Below, piece by piece: positions 36,324-46,002 of a stretch of DNA of 64,000 nt. Every line of letters starts with the position of its first letter. The stretch's first letter is position 1. The notes beneath the pieces are model-generated. The model made no database searches and was not told where the DNA came from. It worked only from the letters and a program-made list of their open reading frames with translations. Source of the DNA: an uncultured Fluviicola sp. (lineage in GTDB: Bacteria > Bacteroidota > Bacteroidia > Flavobacteriales_D > Crocinitomicaceae); contig CAJVYC010000007.1 in assembly GCA_913009205.1 (NCBI GenBank), forward strand, positions 1-64,000, read 5' to 3'. Position numbers and translations under genes: made by a program.

Positions 36324-37367
36324 TCACAACTTATTCAGCCATTGAAACACATCAACACCATCGGCATAATCATTAAATGCTGGGCATTGCGCCTGACCAT
36401 AATCTAAATAATCTCTTCCAACGACAACTTGAATTTTACTTTCGTGCTCTTTGATGTAATTGTCAATATCTGATTGATCTTTGTAGAACTGATAATGAAT
36501 CATAGACAAAGGAGAAAACAATTCGTTTGATTCTCTAAGCAAGCAAAAATTATTATCTAGTATTTCCAGCTTGTTCATTAAGTAAACCGCCTTGTTGTAG
36601 TCGTAGTTGTTTCCGTATTTATTATTGTGAATCACTTCTCCGTATGAAATAACACCTTCAAAGAACCGACTCAATTCAAACCCTTCAGGAAGCATTAAAT
36701 GCGACACATTACGACACCCAAGACCAAAGTAATCGAAGATATCAGAACCCAAGCTTTTAATGTCATCTTCGGTCTCGTCACCCTTTAAAACAGCAATTGA
36801 AGTTCTATTCTTTCTGAATATATTTGGATACTTTCCGAAATACTGTTCAAAGTACTGCATTGAATTATCACTCCCAGTTGCAATTACAGCATCAATTTCT
36901 CCAATTCGACCTGAGGTAAAAACAATACGTTCCTTTAAACTGGGAATAAATTCAATCAAATGCTGGCCCAACGCTGGTAAAAGTGTTTTGTCATCTGAAC
37001 TTAACTTGGCGACAATTTTATTTCCAGATACAAGAACGGACAGGAAATCATGAAAACCAACCAACGGAATATTTCCAGCCATAATAACCGCAATCGTTCT
37101 CGGCTCATTACTAAAAGTATAACTTGAAGACCAGTTTAATAAATCACTATAAATAAGACTACTACCAAGTTTTAAAAGGCTTCCTCGAACGTTCTCTTTC
37201 GTAAACCAACCGTTGTAGCTAAACTGTCTATTTATGACCGTTTGTAGGCTCAAGTATTCACTTTCTGTAACTCCAACTGAGAAGTTATCCCAATCCTTAT
37301 TCTCACCCAAACTTGTCATGAGAACGCCAAGCTGTTCAAAGCCTTTAATTATTTCTTCCTGTTTCAC
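36324..37367 (-). CDS. Acyl-CoA reductase (LuxC family)
   Basis: 347 residues. The family layout is visible: an aldehyde-dehydrogenase-like fold with AVIMAGNIPLVGFHDFLSVL, VSGNKIVAKLSSDDKTLLPA, VIATGSDNSMQYFEQYF and the active-site cysteine in FDYFGLGCRNVSHLMLPEG. It reduces a fatty acyl-CoA or acyl-enzyme to the aldehyde with NADPH. The start is GTG at 37367, four bases after a -7 element. It is divergent from a two-cluster ferredoxin, an arrangement common in Bacteroidota, so the ferredoxin may supply electrons or may simply share regulation. Confidence 0.9.
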   Translation of the reverse strand: MKQEEIIKGFEQLGVLMTSLGENKDWDNFSVGVTESEYLSLQTVINRQFSYNGWFTKENVRGSLLKLGSSLIYSDLLNWSSSYTFSNEPRTIAVIMAGNIPLVGFHDFLSVLVSGNKIVAKLSSDDKTLLPALGQHLIEFIPSLKERIVFTSGRIGEIDAVIATGSDNSMQYFEQYFGKYPNIFRKNRTSIAVLKGDETEDDIKSLGSDIFDYFGLGCRNVSHLMLPEGFELSRFFEGVISYGEVIHNNKYGNNYDYNKAVYLMNKLEILDNNFCLLRESNELFSPLSMIHYQFYKDQSDIDNYIKEHESKIQVVVGRDYLDYGQAQCPAFNDYADGVDVFQWLNKL

Positions 37368-37371
37368 GCTA

Positions 37372-37379
37372 CAAAAATA
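37372..37379 (-). promoter_or_regulatory. -7 element TATTTTTG of the acyl-CoA reductase gene
   Basis: Minus-strand TATTTTTG ends four bases before the GTG start codon, so the message should begin at or beside the start codon. No TTG lies at the -33 position. Confidence 0.55.
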
Positions 37380-37387
37380 AAGTATAA

Positions 37388-37792
<405 letters not shown>

Positions 37793-37813
37793 TGCCTACT
37801 AATACTACGAATG

Positions 37814-37848
37814 AATCCGTCCAGGCTAAGCCTAGACGGATTTTTTTT
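37814..37848 (+). terminator. Rho-independent terminator after ferredoxin
   Basis: Outer stem AATCCGTC with GACGGATT and an inner AGGC/GCCT stem are followed by a run of eight T. Confidence 0.85.
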
Positions 37849-37891
37849 AACCATTATTTCAATTTAACGTTTCCAATTAAAACCAACAGAT

Positions 37892-38533
37892 TGACTAAAA
37901 ATACATTCTTACTGATTATCGTATCGATTCTTGTAATGGCTAGTTGTGCTAAATAGACTATAACAGTAGACCGAATTGAACACGTAGTTATAACAGCAAG
38001 CAATAATTTCACTGCGTTTATTGCGATTAGTAGTTTTTTTTTGATTTGGTTGGAATTTCACCAGTCGTAAAAACTGGCAGCTTAAATATTCACGCAGATT
38101 CAGAGAGAAAAGATGATTTTCAATTAACCATGGCGAAATGGAGTAAAAGATATAAATCGCGAAGTACGCCAAGCTCTTTTAATGCCCACCTCGTTTCTAT
38201 TCAAGGAACGACTGAAGACAATGAAATTTGTGCAATTGGAGAAAGCTAGTCAGACAGAGATGGCTTTATTCCCGTGTATTCGGTTCATTTCGAGAAAGAC
38301 AAGTTGATCAATGTATACCTAAAATAAACTAAAGCAGCTGATTTAGATTTAGACTTTCTTTCTAGTCAAATTTACTAACCCAACCAATATGTTTATTCAG
38401 GAATTCGATTTAAACCGCGAAACAAATTCGCTTATGGCTGAAATTAAGAAACAAAAAATCAGGTCAACATATTGAAATAAGCTCGTACGGATACAACCGC
38501 AAAAACGGAGATGTATTCGTGCAGGTCGAATAA
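37892..38533 (+). pseudogene. Decayed lipoprotein gene
   Basis: From TTG at 37892 the frame reads a lipoprotein leader (FLLIIVSILVMASCAK, lipobox MASC) and meets TAG at once. A second frame from 38046 continues with GISPVVKTGSLNIHADSERK, AKWSKRYKSRSTPSSFNAHL and VSIQGTTEDNEICAIGES, then TAG, DGFIPVYSVHFEKDKLINVY, TAA and LDLDFLSSQIY. After a shift near an A run it reads FDLNRETNSLMAEIKKQ and GQHIEISSYGYNRKNGDVFV, ending at 38533. Several stops and shifts in otherwise coding-like sequence show a broken gene of about 210 codons. The family is unknown. Confidence 0.65.
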
Positions 38534-38602
38534 ATTGATTTTACTTCTAAAAAGATGGTACAATCCATTGTCATATTGAATAATCATAGTATTTTCGCGG
38601 CT

Positions 38603-38699
38603 GGGGTAAGTCTTGTACGACCAGCTCCCTTTGACTCCCCCAGGACGGGAACGTAGCAAGGGTAGAAGGTTGAGCGGTGCGATGTAAGTAGCTTACCCC
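38603..38699 (+). ncRNA. ffs: Signal recognition particle RNA, small bacterial type
   Basis: About 97 bases. The ends pair (GGGGTAAG with CTTACCCC). The apical domain has the diagnostic helix 8: CCCCAGG, then ACG-GGAA-CGT (a GNRA tetraloop), then AGCAAGGG, equivalent to the CAGG...GGAA...AGCAG core of 4.5S RNA. A T-rich stretch follows, as in a terminator. The RNA binds Ffh and targets membrane and secreted proteins. Protein-like reading frames overlapping it on the minus strand are not genes. Confidence 0.92.
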
Positions 38700-38725
38700 T
38701 CTTTTTTCTTATCTTTCTGTAAACA

Positions 38726-39580
38726 TTGAGATTAAAGATCACACATATCATTTCGGTAGCAACATTAATGCTTTTTGCAGCATGTAAAAAGGACAATCCT
38801 ATTGGCCCTACTACAACTACTGACGTGCCTGTTAAGCTATTACACATTTCTCACACTAGAGATTCAATCTACACAAGTTTCATTTACGGAGTTGATCATA
38901 TTGACTTCTCTAAATACGAAGTCCTTATGCTAGGTGGCGATATGCTTTATGATTCATCACTCGACCAAGTTGAAATGGATTTAATGGAAAATACTTTTAA
39001 TATTTCTTCACCCAATACCCTTTGGAGTATCGGAAACCATGATGACACGAGTCCATGGATGATTTCGAGCTACACCGGACGGACTTTACATTATGCCTAC
39101 CATAATAATGGAATAACTTATGTAGTACTTGACTCTGAACTTGACGATTGTAACATTATTAACTCTCAACTGACTCTGTTCAATAACGTTGTTGATACAA
39201 TTCAAGAATCATCGCACTTGATTGTGCTAACACATAAGCTCATTTGGATGCACGGAAACAACAATTTAGAGCCGCTTGTTCCTGAAATATCTAACGGACA
39301 ATTAGGAAATAACAGCTGGAATATATTCCCTAATAATTTTTACAATGATCTTTATTGGAAATTGCTCGATTTGCAAAATGCAGGAATTCAGGTTATTTGT
39401 ATTGGTGGCGATATAGGTATTAACTCTGGTGTATTTGAGCATCGTTTTGACTCAGGAATTCAATTCTTAGCTTCCGGAGTGTATTATAACAATGTTCAAT
39501 CGAAGAAAGCACTGGTGTTTGAACACACAAAATCGAAAGGCTTGCTGACATGGGAGTATGTGAACATTGGAGATTTATAA
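38726..39580 (+). CDS. Metallophosphoesterase-like lipoprotein
   Basis: 284 residues from TTG at 38726. The signal ends in the lipobox LFAAC (Cys20). Calcineurin-type metal-binding blocks are recognisable: VLMLGGDMLYD, LWSIGNHDD, LTHKLIW and VICIGGDIGI. The first D-x-H block appears altered (LHISHTRDS), so catalytic competence is uncertain. It would be periplasmic or exposed at the cell surface and act on phosphoesters. The start is 26 bases after the SRP RNA and no ATG precedes the leader. A hairpin follows the stop. Confidence 0.7.
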   Translation: MRLKITHIISVATLMLFAACKKDNPIGPTTTTDVPVKLLHISHTRDSIYTSFIYGVDHIDFSKYEVLMLGGDMLYDSSLDQVEMDLMENTFNISSPNTLWSIGNHDDTSPWMISSYTGRTLHYAYHNNGITYVVLDSELDDCNIINSQLTLFNNVVDTIQESSHLIVLTHKLIWMHGNNNLEPLVPEISNGQLGNNSWNIFPNNFYNDLYWKLLDLQNAGIQVICIGGDIGINSGVFEHRFDSGIQFLASGVYYNNVQSKKALVFEHTKSKGLLTWEYVNIGDL

Positions 39581-39583
39581 ATG

Positions 39584-39604
39584 AGAGTCATTCTATGACT
39601 CTTT
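39584..39604 (+). terminator. Hairpin between the phosphoesterase and transaldolase genes
   Basis: An 8-bp perfect stem AGAGTCAT / ATGACTCT with a three-base loop is followed by only two T, so it is a weak or structural terminator. Confidence 0.45.
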
Positions 39605-39626
39605 ATCAAAAGCTGGCTCTTTTTCT

Positions 39627-39634
39627 TAATTTTG
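39627..39634 (+). promoter_or_regulatory. -7 element TAATTTTG of the transaldolase gene
   Basis: It matches TAnnTTTG and sits 15 bases before the ATG at 39650. It overlaps the alternative TTG start at 39632 and so excludes it. Confidence 0.5.
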
Positions 39635-39649
39635 ATTAAAAACCTAGCT

Positions 39650-40306
39650 ATGAAATTCTTTATTGATACTGCAAACCTTGACGAAATAAAAGAAGCCAAC
39701 GATCTTGGTGTTCTCGACGGCGTAACGACAAACCCTTCTCTAATGGCCAAAGAAGGAATAACGGGTGAAGTAAACATCATTCAGCATTACATCGATATTT
39801 GTCAAATTGTAGACGGACCAATCAGCGCAGAAGTTATAGCAACAGATTACGAAGGGATTGTACGCGAAGGTGAACATCTAGCCTCTTTGCACAAGAATAT
39901 CGTTGTAAAAGTCCCTATGATCGCAGAAGGAATTAAGGCAATTAAATACTTTTCATCAAAAGGAATAAAAACGAATTGTACATTGATCTTTTCAGCTGGG
40001 CAAGCATTATTGGCAGCCAAAGCCGGAGCAACTTACATCTCCCCTTTCTTAGGCCGTTTGGACGACATCTCAACGAACGGATTGGACTTGATCGCTCAAA
40101 TTCGATTGATTTACGACAATTATTCTTTCGAAACTCAGATTTTAGCGGCATCTGTGCGCCATCCAATGCACATAATTAACTGTGCGGAAATCGGTTCTGA
40201 CGTTGCTACTGTTCCATTAAAAGCAATTAAAGCATTATTGAATCATCCACTCACAACTTCAGGATTGGAGACATTCTTGGCGGATCACGCGAAGGGGAAT
40301 TCATAA
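39650..40306 (+). CDS. Transaldolase / fructose-6-phosphate aldolase family
   Basis: 218 residues, the usual length of the short TalC/FSA group. The hallmarks are the start [26 protein letters not shown], the Schiff-base lysine in IVVKVPM (about residue 86), [32 protein letters not shown] and [12 protein letters not shown]. It transfers dihydroxyacetone units between sugar phosphates in the pentose phosphate pathway or cleaves fructose 6-phosphate. The sequence alone does not separate the two activities. ATG 39650 is chosen because family members begin exactly there. Confidence 0.92.
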   Translation: MKFFIDTANLDEIKEANDLGVLDGVTTNPSLMAKEGITGEVNIIQHYIDICQIVDGPISAEVIATDYEGIVREGEHLASLHKNIVVKVPMIAEGIKAIKYFSSKGIKTNCTLIFSAGQALLAAKAGATYISPFLGRLDDISTNGLDLIAQIRLIYDNYSFETQILAASVRHPMHIINCAEIGSDVATVPLKAIKALLNHPLTTSGLETFLADHAKGNS

Positions 40307-40317
40307 TTCGCTTAAAA

Positions 40318-40821
40318 ATGTCGGACAGATTGAAAAATATGCAGACGAATAAACTAGTCGATGTCGTGAAGAATTACTCGATATATGGATATAATGCATC
40401 TATTCGAGACAAAGCAATTGAGCTTCTAAAAGAACGCGGCGTGCAAACAGAGGATCTAGTTTACTTTGGAAAAAACAAAGGCCATGAAATAAAACATGCT
40501 GAAAGTATTCTCAAAGTCTTTAACCGCAATGCATTTCTGGCGCTCTTGTGTTATACATCCTTTTTGTTGCAACTCCTTATTCAACCTACTGAAGAAAACT
40601 TGATACTTCTGACTTTTGGCAGAATTTCCACTTTAATCCTCTATGTTCTTTTTCTTATTGGAGGAACATTCAGCATTGTGCGCTTCAATAAAGTTGTGAA
40701 AAAAACTGAAAATAGTGGAGACGTTATCATGTTCATCCTTTTTGGAATGCCTTTCTTTTTGATAGTCTATTTACACTTTATACGCAAAATGAGGGAGGAT
40801 TTAGCACGAATGAACCCATGA
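40318..40821 (+). CDS. Small membrane protein with soluble N-terminal domain
   Basis: 167 residues. The N-terminal 55 residues are helical and charged (DRLKNMQTNKLVDVVKNYS, IRDKAIELLKERGVQ), resembling a small domain often found at the start of short Bacteroidota membrane proteins. About three hydrophobic segments follow (about 74-90, 97-122, 139-157). It lies 11 bases after the transaldolase and is probably co-transcribed. Function unknown. Confidence 0.6.
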   Translation: MSDRLKNMQTNKLVDVVKNYSIYGYNASIRDKAIELLKERGVQTEDLVYFGKNKGHEIKHAESILKVFNRNAFLALLCYTSFLLQLLIQPTEENLILLTFGRISTLILYVLFLIGGTFSIVRFNKVVKKTENSGDVIMFILFGMPFFLIVYLHFIRKMREDLARMNP

Positions 40822-40831
40822 TCACTAAGGG

Positions 40832-41614
40832 TTATGACTCTATCTTCTCGTAACTTGTCACAATTCCTTTGATCAAAGCACTACTAAAGCCGGCGTGTTC
40901 CATTTCATTCAACCCTATGATTGTGCAACCTTTTGGAGTCGTTACTTTATCGATTTCCTCTTCAGGATGTGTTCCGTTTTGAATAATCAGTTCCGAAGCG
41001 CCTTTCATGGTTTGACTTACAATTTTCGTTGCCGTCTTCGCATCGAATCCAACTTGAATTCCACCTTGAATCATCGCACGCATAAAACGCAATACATATG
41101 CAACACCGCATGCGCCAAGAATCGTGGCAGCATCCATCAAGCTTTCATCAATCACGACAACTTCTCCTAGCGTTTCGAAAATTGAACTTACCTCCACACC
41201 TCGGTTTAAAACATCTTCAGAACCGGAAATCGCAGTCATGGACTCATTCACCGACGTCGCTGTATTCGGCATAGCTCTATAAACGCCAACATTTTCAGTC
41301 ATTTCATTTTTGATTTCCTCTATTACAATTCCTGTGGCAACGGAGACGATCGTGTGTTGGGAAGACTTAAATAATTCGTTGTGCTCTTTGATGAAAGGCA
41401 AGATGTTATAGGGCTTTAAAGCCAGGATAATAATGTTTGAATTCTTTATTAATTCAGAATTATCAGTTGTAATTTTAACAGTGTCACTTGCGAGTGATCG
41501 AATGGAATCAATGTTTCTTCTTGAAGCATAAATTTGATTATCAGGAGATTCCTTGACAATTCCGTTTAAAATTGAAAGTCCTAAATTACCACAGCCTACA
41601 ATACCAATTTTCAT
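40832..41614 (-). CDS. proC: Pyrroline-5-carboxylate reductase
   Basis: 260 residues. The NAD(P)-binding GIVGCGNLGLSILNGI is at the N terminus, then NIIILALKPYNILPFI, VSVATGIVIEEI, a conserved YRAMPNTATSVNESMTAI and the C-terminal GACGVAYVLRFMRAMIQGG, TMKGASELI and TTPKGCTIIGLNEMEHAGFS, all characteristic of ProC. It reduces pyrroline-5-carboxylate to proline. It converges on the small membrane protein with 10 bases between the stops. Confidence 0.95.
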   Translation of the reverse strand: MKIGIVGCGNLGLSILNGIVKESPDNQIYASRRNIDSIRSLASDTVKITTDNSELIKNSNIIILALKPYNILPFIKEHNELFKSSQHTIVSVATGIVIEEIKNEMTENVGVYRAMPNTATSVNESMTAISGSEDVLNRGVEVSSIFETLGEVVVIDESLMDAATILGACGVAYVLRFMRAMIQGGIQVGFDAKTATKIVSQTMKGASELIIQNGTHPEEEIDKVTTPKGCTIIGLNEMEHAGFSSALIKGIVTSYEKIES

Positions 41615-41723
41615 TTTAATCGTGTGTAAATGTTCATTCGGCGAATTTACACAAGGATATGGACAAATGGTTACAATATTTCGTTGATTAATTCTTATTT
41701 TGGCAGATTAATTAACAAATCTT

Positions 41724-42230
41724 TTGAAAAGCCTTTTATTACTAGTTGCCCTCTTTGCCTTGCACTCGACCTCGTTTGCGCATCAATATTATTTTGGCTT
41801 TGCCGAAGTAGAGTATGACTTCTTTTCACAACGATTTGAAGCTACACTCACTGTTAGTGCACATGATTTCGAATTGGCACTGACTAAAAACGGAACTCCG
41901 GCAGGTGATTTGGAAGCTTTAGACTCAGTTCAATCGGTTATTGTAGAAGACTACATCAATGCGTGTTTCAAGATCAACAGCAACGGTTCAAAATGTGATT
42001 TCACATTGATAGGTCACGATACCGAATTGAACGGTAAGATTAATTTCTATCTTGAATCATCCGAAATTGCAATCGAGGGCATTATTGATGTTGAGTTCGA
42101 CATCTTGATGGACAATTACCAAGAACAGCAGAATAAAATCACGCTTTATTATCTAGAGCAAATCTACACCCTTGCATTTACGCGAGGAAACAAAAAACAA
42201 ACCGTACAAATAGTAAATCTCCAAGAATGA
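41724..42230 (+). CDS. DUF6702-like exported protein
   Basis: 168 residues from TTG at 41724, which begins a clear signal peptide (ends SFAH, about residue 19). The mature part is beta-rich: YYFGFAEVEYDFFSQRFEAT, LTVSAHDFELAL and a C-terminal NKITLYYLEQIYTLAFTRGN. The layout matches the DUF6702 group that Bacteroidota carry next to M1 peptidases. Its stop overlaps the start of the M1 peptidase by four bases, so the pair is translationally coupled and probably works together; the role is unknown. Confidence 0.75.
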   Translation: MKSLLLLVALFALHSTSFAHQYYFGFAEVEYDFFSQRFEATLTVSAHDFELALTKNGTPAGDLEALDSVQSVIVEDYINACFKINSNGSKCDFTLIGHDTELNGKINFYLESSEIAIEGIIDVEFDILMDNYQEQQNKITLYYLEQIYTLAFTRGNKKQTVQIVNLQE

Positions 42231-44518
42231 AAAAAGTTCTAATACTTGCCCTGCTGGCCCCATCCTTTTTGTTTGGACAGCAAAACAAATTCGCTCAGTT
42301 AGGTGAAGAATTGCCCACTCCGAATGAGTACCGTAATGCAGCCGGAGCACCTGGTCATAATTACTATCAGCAAAAAGCAGATTACGATATTGAAGTAATA
42401 CTTGATGATAAAAACCAAAAGATTACGGGAGAGGAAACGATTACTTATACAAACAATTCTCCTGACAACCTAGAATACTTGTGGATTCAATTGGATCAAA
42501 ATGTTAGAGCTTTGGATTCTGACTCTAAGCTGATTACAATTGAAAAGATGGAAGATTTTAGATCGATCCAAGATATTTCGAAAAAGTTATTTGAATTCGA
42601 CGGAGGATTTAAAATCGAAGAAGTAACTACACCTTCTGGTCGTGATATGAAATTTTCAATCAACAAAACAATGCTTCGTATTGATTTGGACAAACCACTT
42701 TCAGCCGGATCTAGCGTTTCTTTTAGAATCAAATGGTGTTACAACATCAACGATAGAATGAAGATTGGAGGTCGTTCTGGATTTGAATACTTCGAAGAAA
42801 ATGACAACTACCTATACACTATAGCACAATGGTTTCCAAGAATGTGTGTTTACAATGATGTTGAAGGTTGGCAGAACAAACAATTCCTTGGAAGAGGAGA
42901 ATTTACATTGCCTTTTGGAGATTACGAAGTTGCAATTACAGTTCCTTCGGATCATATTGTAGGGTCGACAGGTGAATTGCAAAACGAAAGCAGCGTACTT
43001 ACAAGTGAGCAACGTTCACGTTTTAAGGAAGCAGCTAAATCTGATACTCCAGTACTAATTGTAACACAAGCAGAAGCCGAAGCAGCAGAAAAAGAAAAGA
43101 AGACAGGTGAAAAGACGTGGATTTTTAAAGCAACGAATGTTCGTGACTTTGCATTTGCATCGTCTCGGAAATTTATGTGGGATGCACAAGGCGTTCAAGT
43201 TGGAGGGAAAAACATTATGGCAATGTCTTATTATCCGAAAGAAGGAAATCCACTTTGGGAGCGTTATTCAACAAAACTCGTTGCACACACAATTAAGACG
43301 TATTCAAAATTCACAGTTGATTATCCATATCCAGTAGCGATTTCAGTTCACTCTAAATGGATCGGAATGGAATACCCAATGATCTGTTTTAACGGTGGTC
43401 GTCCAGAAGCAGACGGAACTTACTCTGAACGCACAAAATACGGAATGTGGGGCGTTATTATCCACGAAGTTGGACATAACTTCTTCCCGATGATTATCAA
43501 TTCTGATGAGCGCCAATGGACTTGGATGGACGAAGGGTTGAACACATTCGTACAGTATTTAACAGAGCAAGAATGGGAAAGAGAATACCCTTCAAGAAGA
43601 GGTCCTGCTTATTTAATCGCTGATTATATGCGAGGAGACCAGAACTTCATCTCCCCGATTATGACGAATTCTGAGTCTATCTGGCAGTTTGGAAACAATG
43701 CTTATGGAAAGCCGGCAACTGCACTTAACATCTTGCGAGAAACCGTGATGGGCCGTGAACTCTTCGATTATTCATTCAAAATTTATTGTGAACGATGGAA
43801 ATTCAAGCATCCATCTCCTGCGGATTTCTTTAGAACAATGGAAGATGCTTCTGCCGTTGATTTGGATTGGTTCTGGAGAGCTTGGTTCTTTACAACCGAT
43901 TTCGTTGATATTAGTCTTGACGAGGTGAACTGGTACGAATTGAATACTATGAATCCTGATGTTGAAATGGCGTTCAAAAAGGAAAAAGACGGTAAGGCTG
44001 ATAAATTCATTGGTGACACACGGAACTTAACAATGGTAAAGGACCCTTTGAATGAAATAGATGACAACATCGATGATTTCTACGGAAAACGTGACGTCTA
44101 CAAGGTTGATGCACTTCATCTTCAGGATTACGAAAAGTTCAAAAAAGGACTCACAGAAAAGGAATTGGCACTATTGAATTCAGGAAAGCAATTCTACGAA
44201 TTGAAATTCACGAACAAGGGTGGGATTCCAATGCCTTTGATTATTCGTTTCACGTTTGAGGACAACACAACTGAAGTATTTCGCATCCCTGCAGAAATCT
44301 GGAGAAGAAGCGAATTTAAAGTTTCTAAGGTGTTTATGTTTGATAAGGAAGTTTCAGCAATTCGCTTGGATCCATTCTTGGAAACTGCAGATACCGATTT
44401 AAATAATAACTCATGGCCAGAGGAAAAAGCTCCGACACGTTATGATTTATTCAAGAAAAAACAAAAAAATGAGAACCCGATGCAACGTGATAAACGCGTT
44501 AAGGAGTTGGGTAATTAA
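42227..44518 (+). CDS. Exported M1-family metallopeptidase
   Basis: 763 residues with a signal peptide (about 1-17, ends LFGQ). The M1 zinc site is intact: HEVGHNFFPMI (about residue 414) with the third ligand in the downstream WTWMDEGLN. The N-terminal beta domain includes YDIEVILDDKNQKITGEETI and YTNNSPDNLEYLWIQLDQN. GMEYPMICFNGG takes the place of the GAMEN exopeptidase motif. That suggests a broad zinc peptidase rather than a strict aminopeptidase. It is co-transcribed with the DUF6702 gene and ended by a terminator. Confidence 0.92.
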   Translation: MKKVLILALLAPSFLFGQQNKFAQLGEELPTPNEYRNAAGAPGHNYYQQKADYDIEVILDDKNQKITGEETITYTNNSPDNLEYLWIQLDQNVRALDSDSKLITIEKMEDFRSIQDISKKLFEFDGGFKIEEVTTPSGRDMKFSINKTMLRIDLDKPLSAGSSVSFRIKWCYNINDRMKIGGRSGFEYFEENDNYLYTIAQWFPRMCVYNDVEGWQNKQFLGRGEFTLPFGDYEVAITVPSDHIVGSTGELQNESSVLTSEQRSRFKEAAKSDTPVLIVTQAEAEAAEKEKKTGEKTWIFKATNVRDFAFASSRKFMWDAQGVQVGGKNIMAMSYYPKEGNPLWERYSTKLVAHTIKTYSKFTVDYPYPVAISVHSKWIGMEYPMICFNGGRPEADGTYSERTKYGMWGVIIHEVGHNFFPMIINSDERQWTWMDEGLNTFVQYLTEQEWEREYPSRRGPAYLIADYMRGDQNFISPIMTNSESIWQFGNNAYGKPATALNILRETVMGRELFDYSFKIYCERWKFKHPSPADFFRTMEDASAVDLDWFWRAWFFTTDFVDISLDEVNWYELNTMNPDVEMAFKKEKDGKADKFIGDTRNLTMVKDPLNEIDDNIDDFYGKRDVYKVDALHLQDYEKFKKGLTEKELALLNSGKQFYELKFTNKGGIPMPLIIRFTFEDNTTEVFRIPAEIWRRSEFKVSKVFMFDKEVSAIRLDPFLETADTDLNNNSWPEEKAPTRYDLFKKKQKNENPMQRDKRVKELGN

Positions 44519-44538
44519 GAGTTGAAAATACTTTTCAG

Positions 44539-44572
44539 AAGCGGTATTCCTTTTGGGACTCCGCTTTTTTTT
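44539..44572 (+). terminator. Rho-independent terminator after the M1 peptidase gene
   Basis: Stem AAGCGG / CCGCTT, extended by an imperfect inner stem, is followed by eight T. Confidence 0.85.
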
Positions 44573-44713
44573 GGCTACAGAACGGTAAATAATAAATGCA
44601 TTTAACTAAAAAAGAATTGATTATAGATTTAAAACAGTAAGTCCAAACTCCCCTACTAACACTAAAAAATTAACTCACGAACTCAACACCACAAACAGCA
44701 ATCCAATCTCCCT

Positions 44714-45327
44714 ATGAAAAACTAGTAATAGCGGCCTTCCTAATTATCGGGTCAAGTTCTTTTGCTCAAATGAGTGCTTCAGACGTTCAAATGGCGATGG
44801 GTTCAATCTCCAACCATGGAATTCAGAAAATCTACTTGAACAACAAGCATAAAAAACAGTACATTAAGCGTTGAATCCTGGGGAATTATTCGCTGGAAAT
44901 TCTCTTCTGGCTTTGGAGAGGGCATCAAAGGCTATAAACTTATTCCTTACCTAACAATCGCCTTTGACAAGAAGCACATTGCATATAGAAATGTCGTATT
45001 CATTCCTGACGCCGTGTGAACTGAAATTACAAAGAATGATGGAACAACTGTTCTCCACGACGGGTATTTCTTTGCTGGAGATACCGGAGGAGCGATTAAG
45101 ACCAACCACATCGATGTATTTACTGGAATTGATGGCAGTCATCCCTTTTCATTCGTTAAACTGTCTCCAAAGCAGAAATTTAAGGCGTATATCGCAACTG
45201 ACGAATTAAACATCAAGGAATTGTCGGAAACACATAAAAAAAAGACTTCTATAGAAATCCAGATTAAAGTGGGGTTGAGTAGGGTTACTTATCCATACTG
45301 CGGTAATGAAGATATTTGTCCTGAATA
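44714..45327 (+). pseudogene. Decayed secreted 3D-domain (MltA-like) protein
   Basis: The start ATG at 44714 is followed by AAA AAC TAG, but one base over the frame reads a signal peptide (KLVIAAFLIIGSSSFAQ) and LNNKHKKQYIKR. Another shift gives WGIIRWKFSSGFGEGIKGYK, TIAFDKKHIAYRNVVFIPDA, then TGA where Gly is expected. It continues VLHDGYFFAGDTGGAI and HIDVFTGIDG. The pattern D-G-x-F-x-A-x-D-T-G-G-A-I-K-x-N-x-I-D-V-F is the 3D domain, with its three catalytic aspartates, of lytic transglycosylase-type proteins. Two shifts and an internal stop disable it. The frame runs on into the convergent gene. Confidence 0.8.
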
Positions 45328-45956
45328 AAAGTGATCAAATCCAGTTCTGAAGCCGTTTTCAAAAAGTCCTCGTCTACATTTAGGAAGGAGATAAAGCTTT
45401 CAAATTCTTCATCAGATAAATCAATTACTTCAAAGGCCACATACGTTCTCAGCAATTCCTTAAGAATTCGAACTTGATCGTTTTTGTATTCTTGTTCCGC
45501 AATCCAACGTTTTGTTTTTTCCTTTTTCGAAAACGCTTGATACAATGCTGTTATCGGGCTTTGCATTACTTCGATTCCAGTTACCATTCTCGTTTCTCGC
45601 ATTACTAAAGAAGCACGTTCCTCCTTGATTTGCTCTAAGGTTTTTAAAGGATACACCGTAACAGCCTCAATGTCTTGTGTCTTTCCTTCAACAAAGAACA
45701 ATTGTTGACTTTGACAATTTGAATCGGCTTCAACTATAGTATTGATTGTTGTATACCCTCGAACGGATAACCCGATTGTGTCGCCATCATTTGCATAAAC
45801 ACTAAAAGAACCGCTTGGCTGACCAAATACGCCTTGACCTGTAGATCTGTTCACAACCATTAAGTTGTAAAATCCTTGAGGACGGATTGTGTCGTGAACT
45901 CTTCCGGTAAATAGAACCTTATCGCAATTTTGACCGAACGCCGAAATTGACAACAA
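45285..45956 (-). CDS. Exported protein with a carboxypeptidase-regulatory-like domain; start uncertain
   Basis: At least 223 residues. The open frame extends upstream of TTG 45956 and completes a signal peptide (IKKILHIVLFSLLSISAFGQ) only if translation begins near ATC 45989; no ATG is in frame. Residues after the signal (KVLFTGRVHDTIRPQGFYNL, SGSFSVYANDGDTIGLSVRG, YTTINTIV) resemble the beta-sandwich domain of the TonB-plug/carboxypeptidase-regulatory type. The C-terminal half is helical with EEFESFISFLNVDEDFLKT. Function unknown. A -7 element lies at 46003-46010. Confidence 0.7.
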   Translation of the reverse strand: MLSISAFGQNCDKVLFTGRVHDTIRPQGFYNLMVVNRSTGQGVFGQPSGSFSVYANDGDTIGLSVRGYTTINTIVEADSNCQSQQLFFVEGKTQDIEAVTVYPLKTLEQIKEERASLVMRETRMVTGIEVMQSPITALYQAFSKKEKTKRWIAEQEYKNDQVRILKELLRTYVAFEVIDLSDEEFESFISFLNVDEDFLKTASELDLITFIQDKYLHYRSMDK

Positions 45957-46002
45957 AGAAAACAGGACGATATGTAAGATTTTCTTGATAAAAACGAAAT
46001 TA

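Noticed and set aside
38459-38847. Two minus-strand frames across 38603-38699
   Set aside because: The DNA is explained by the SRP RNA, whose ends pair and whose helix 8 is intact; the frames are incidental.
42227-44518. Aminopeptidase N for the M1 peptidase
   Set aside because: The exopeptidase motif G-x-M-E-N is replaced by G-M-E-Y-P-M, so only the general M1 metallopeptidase call is justified.
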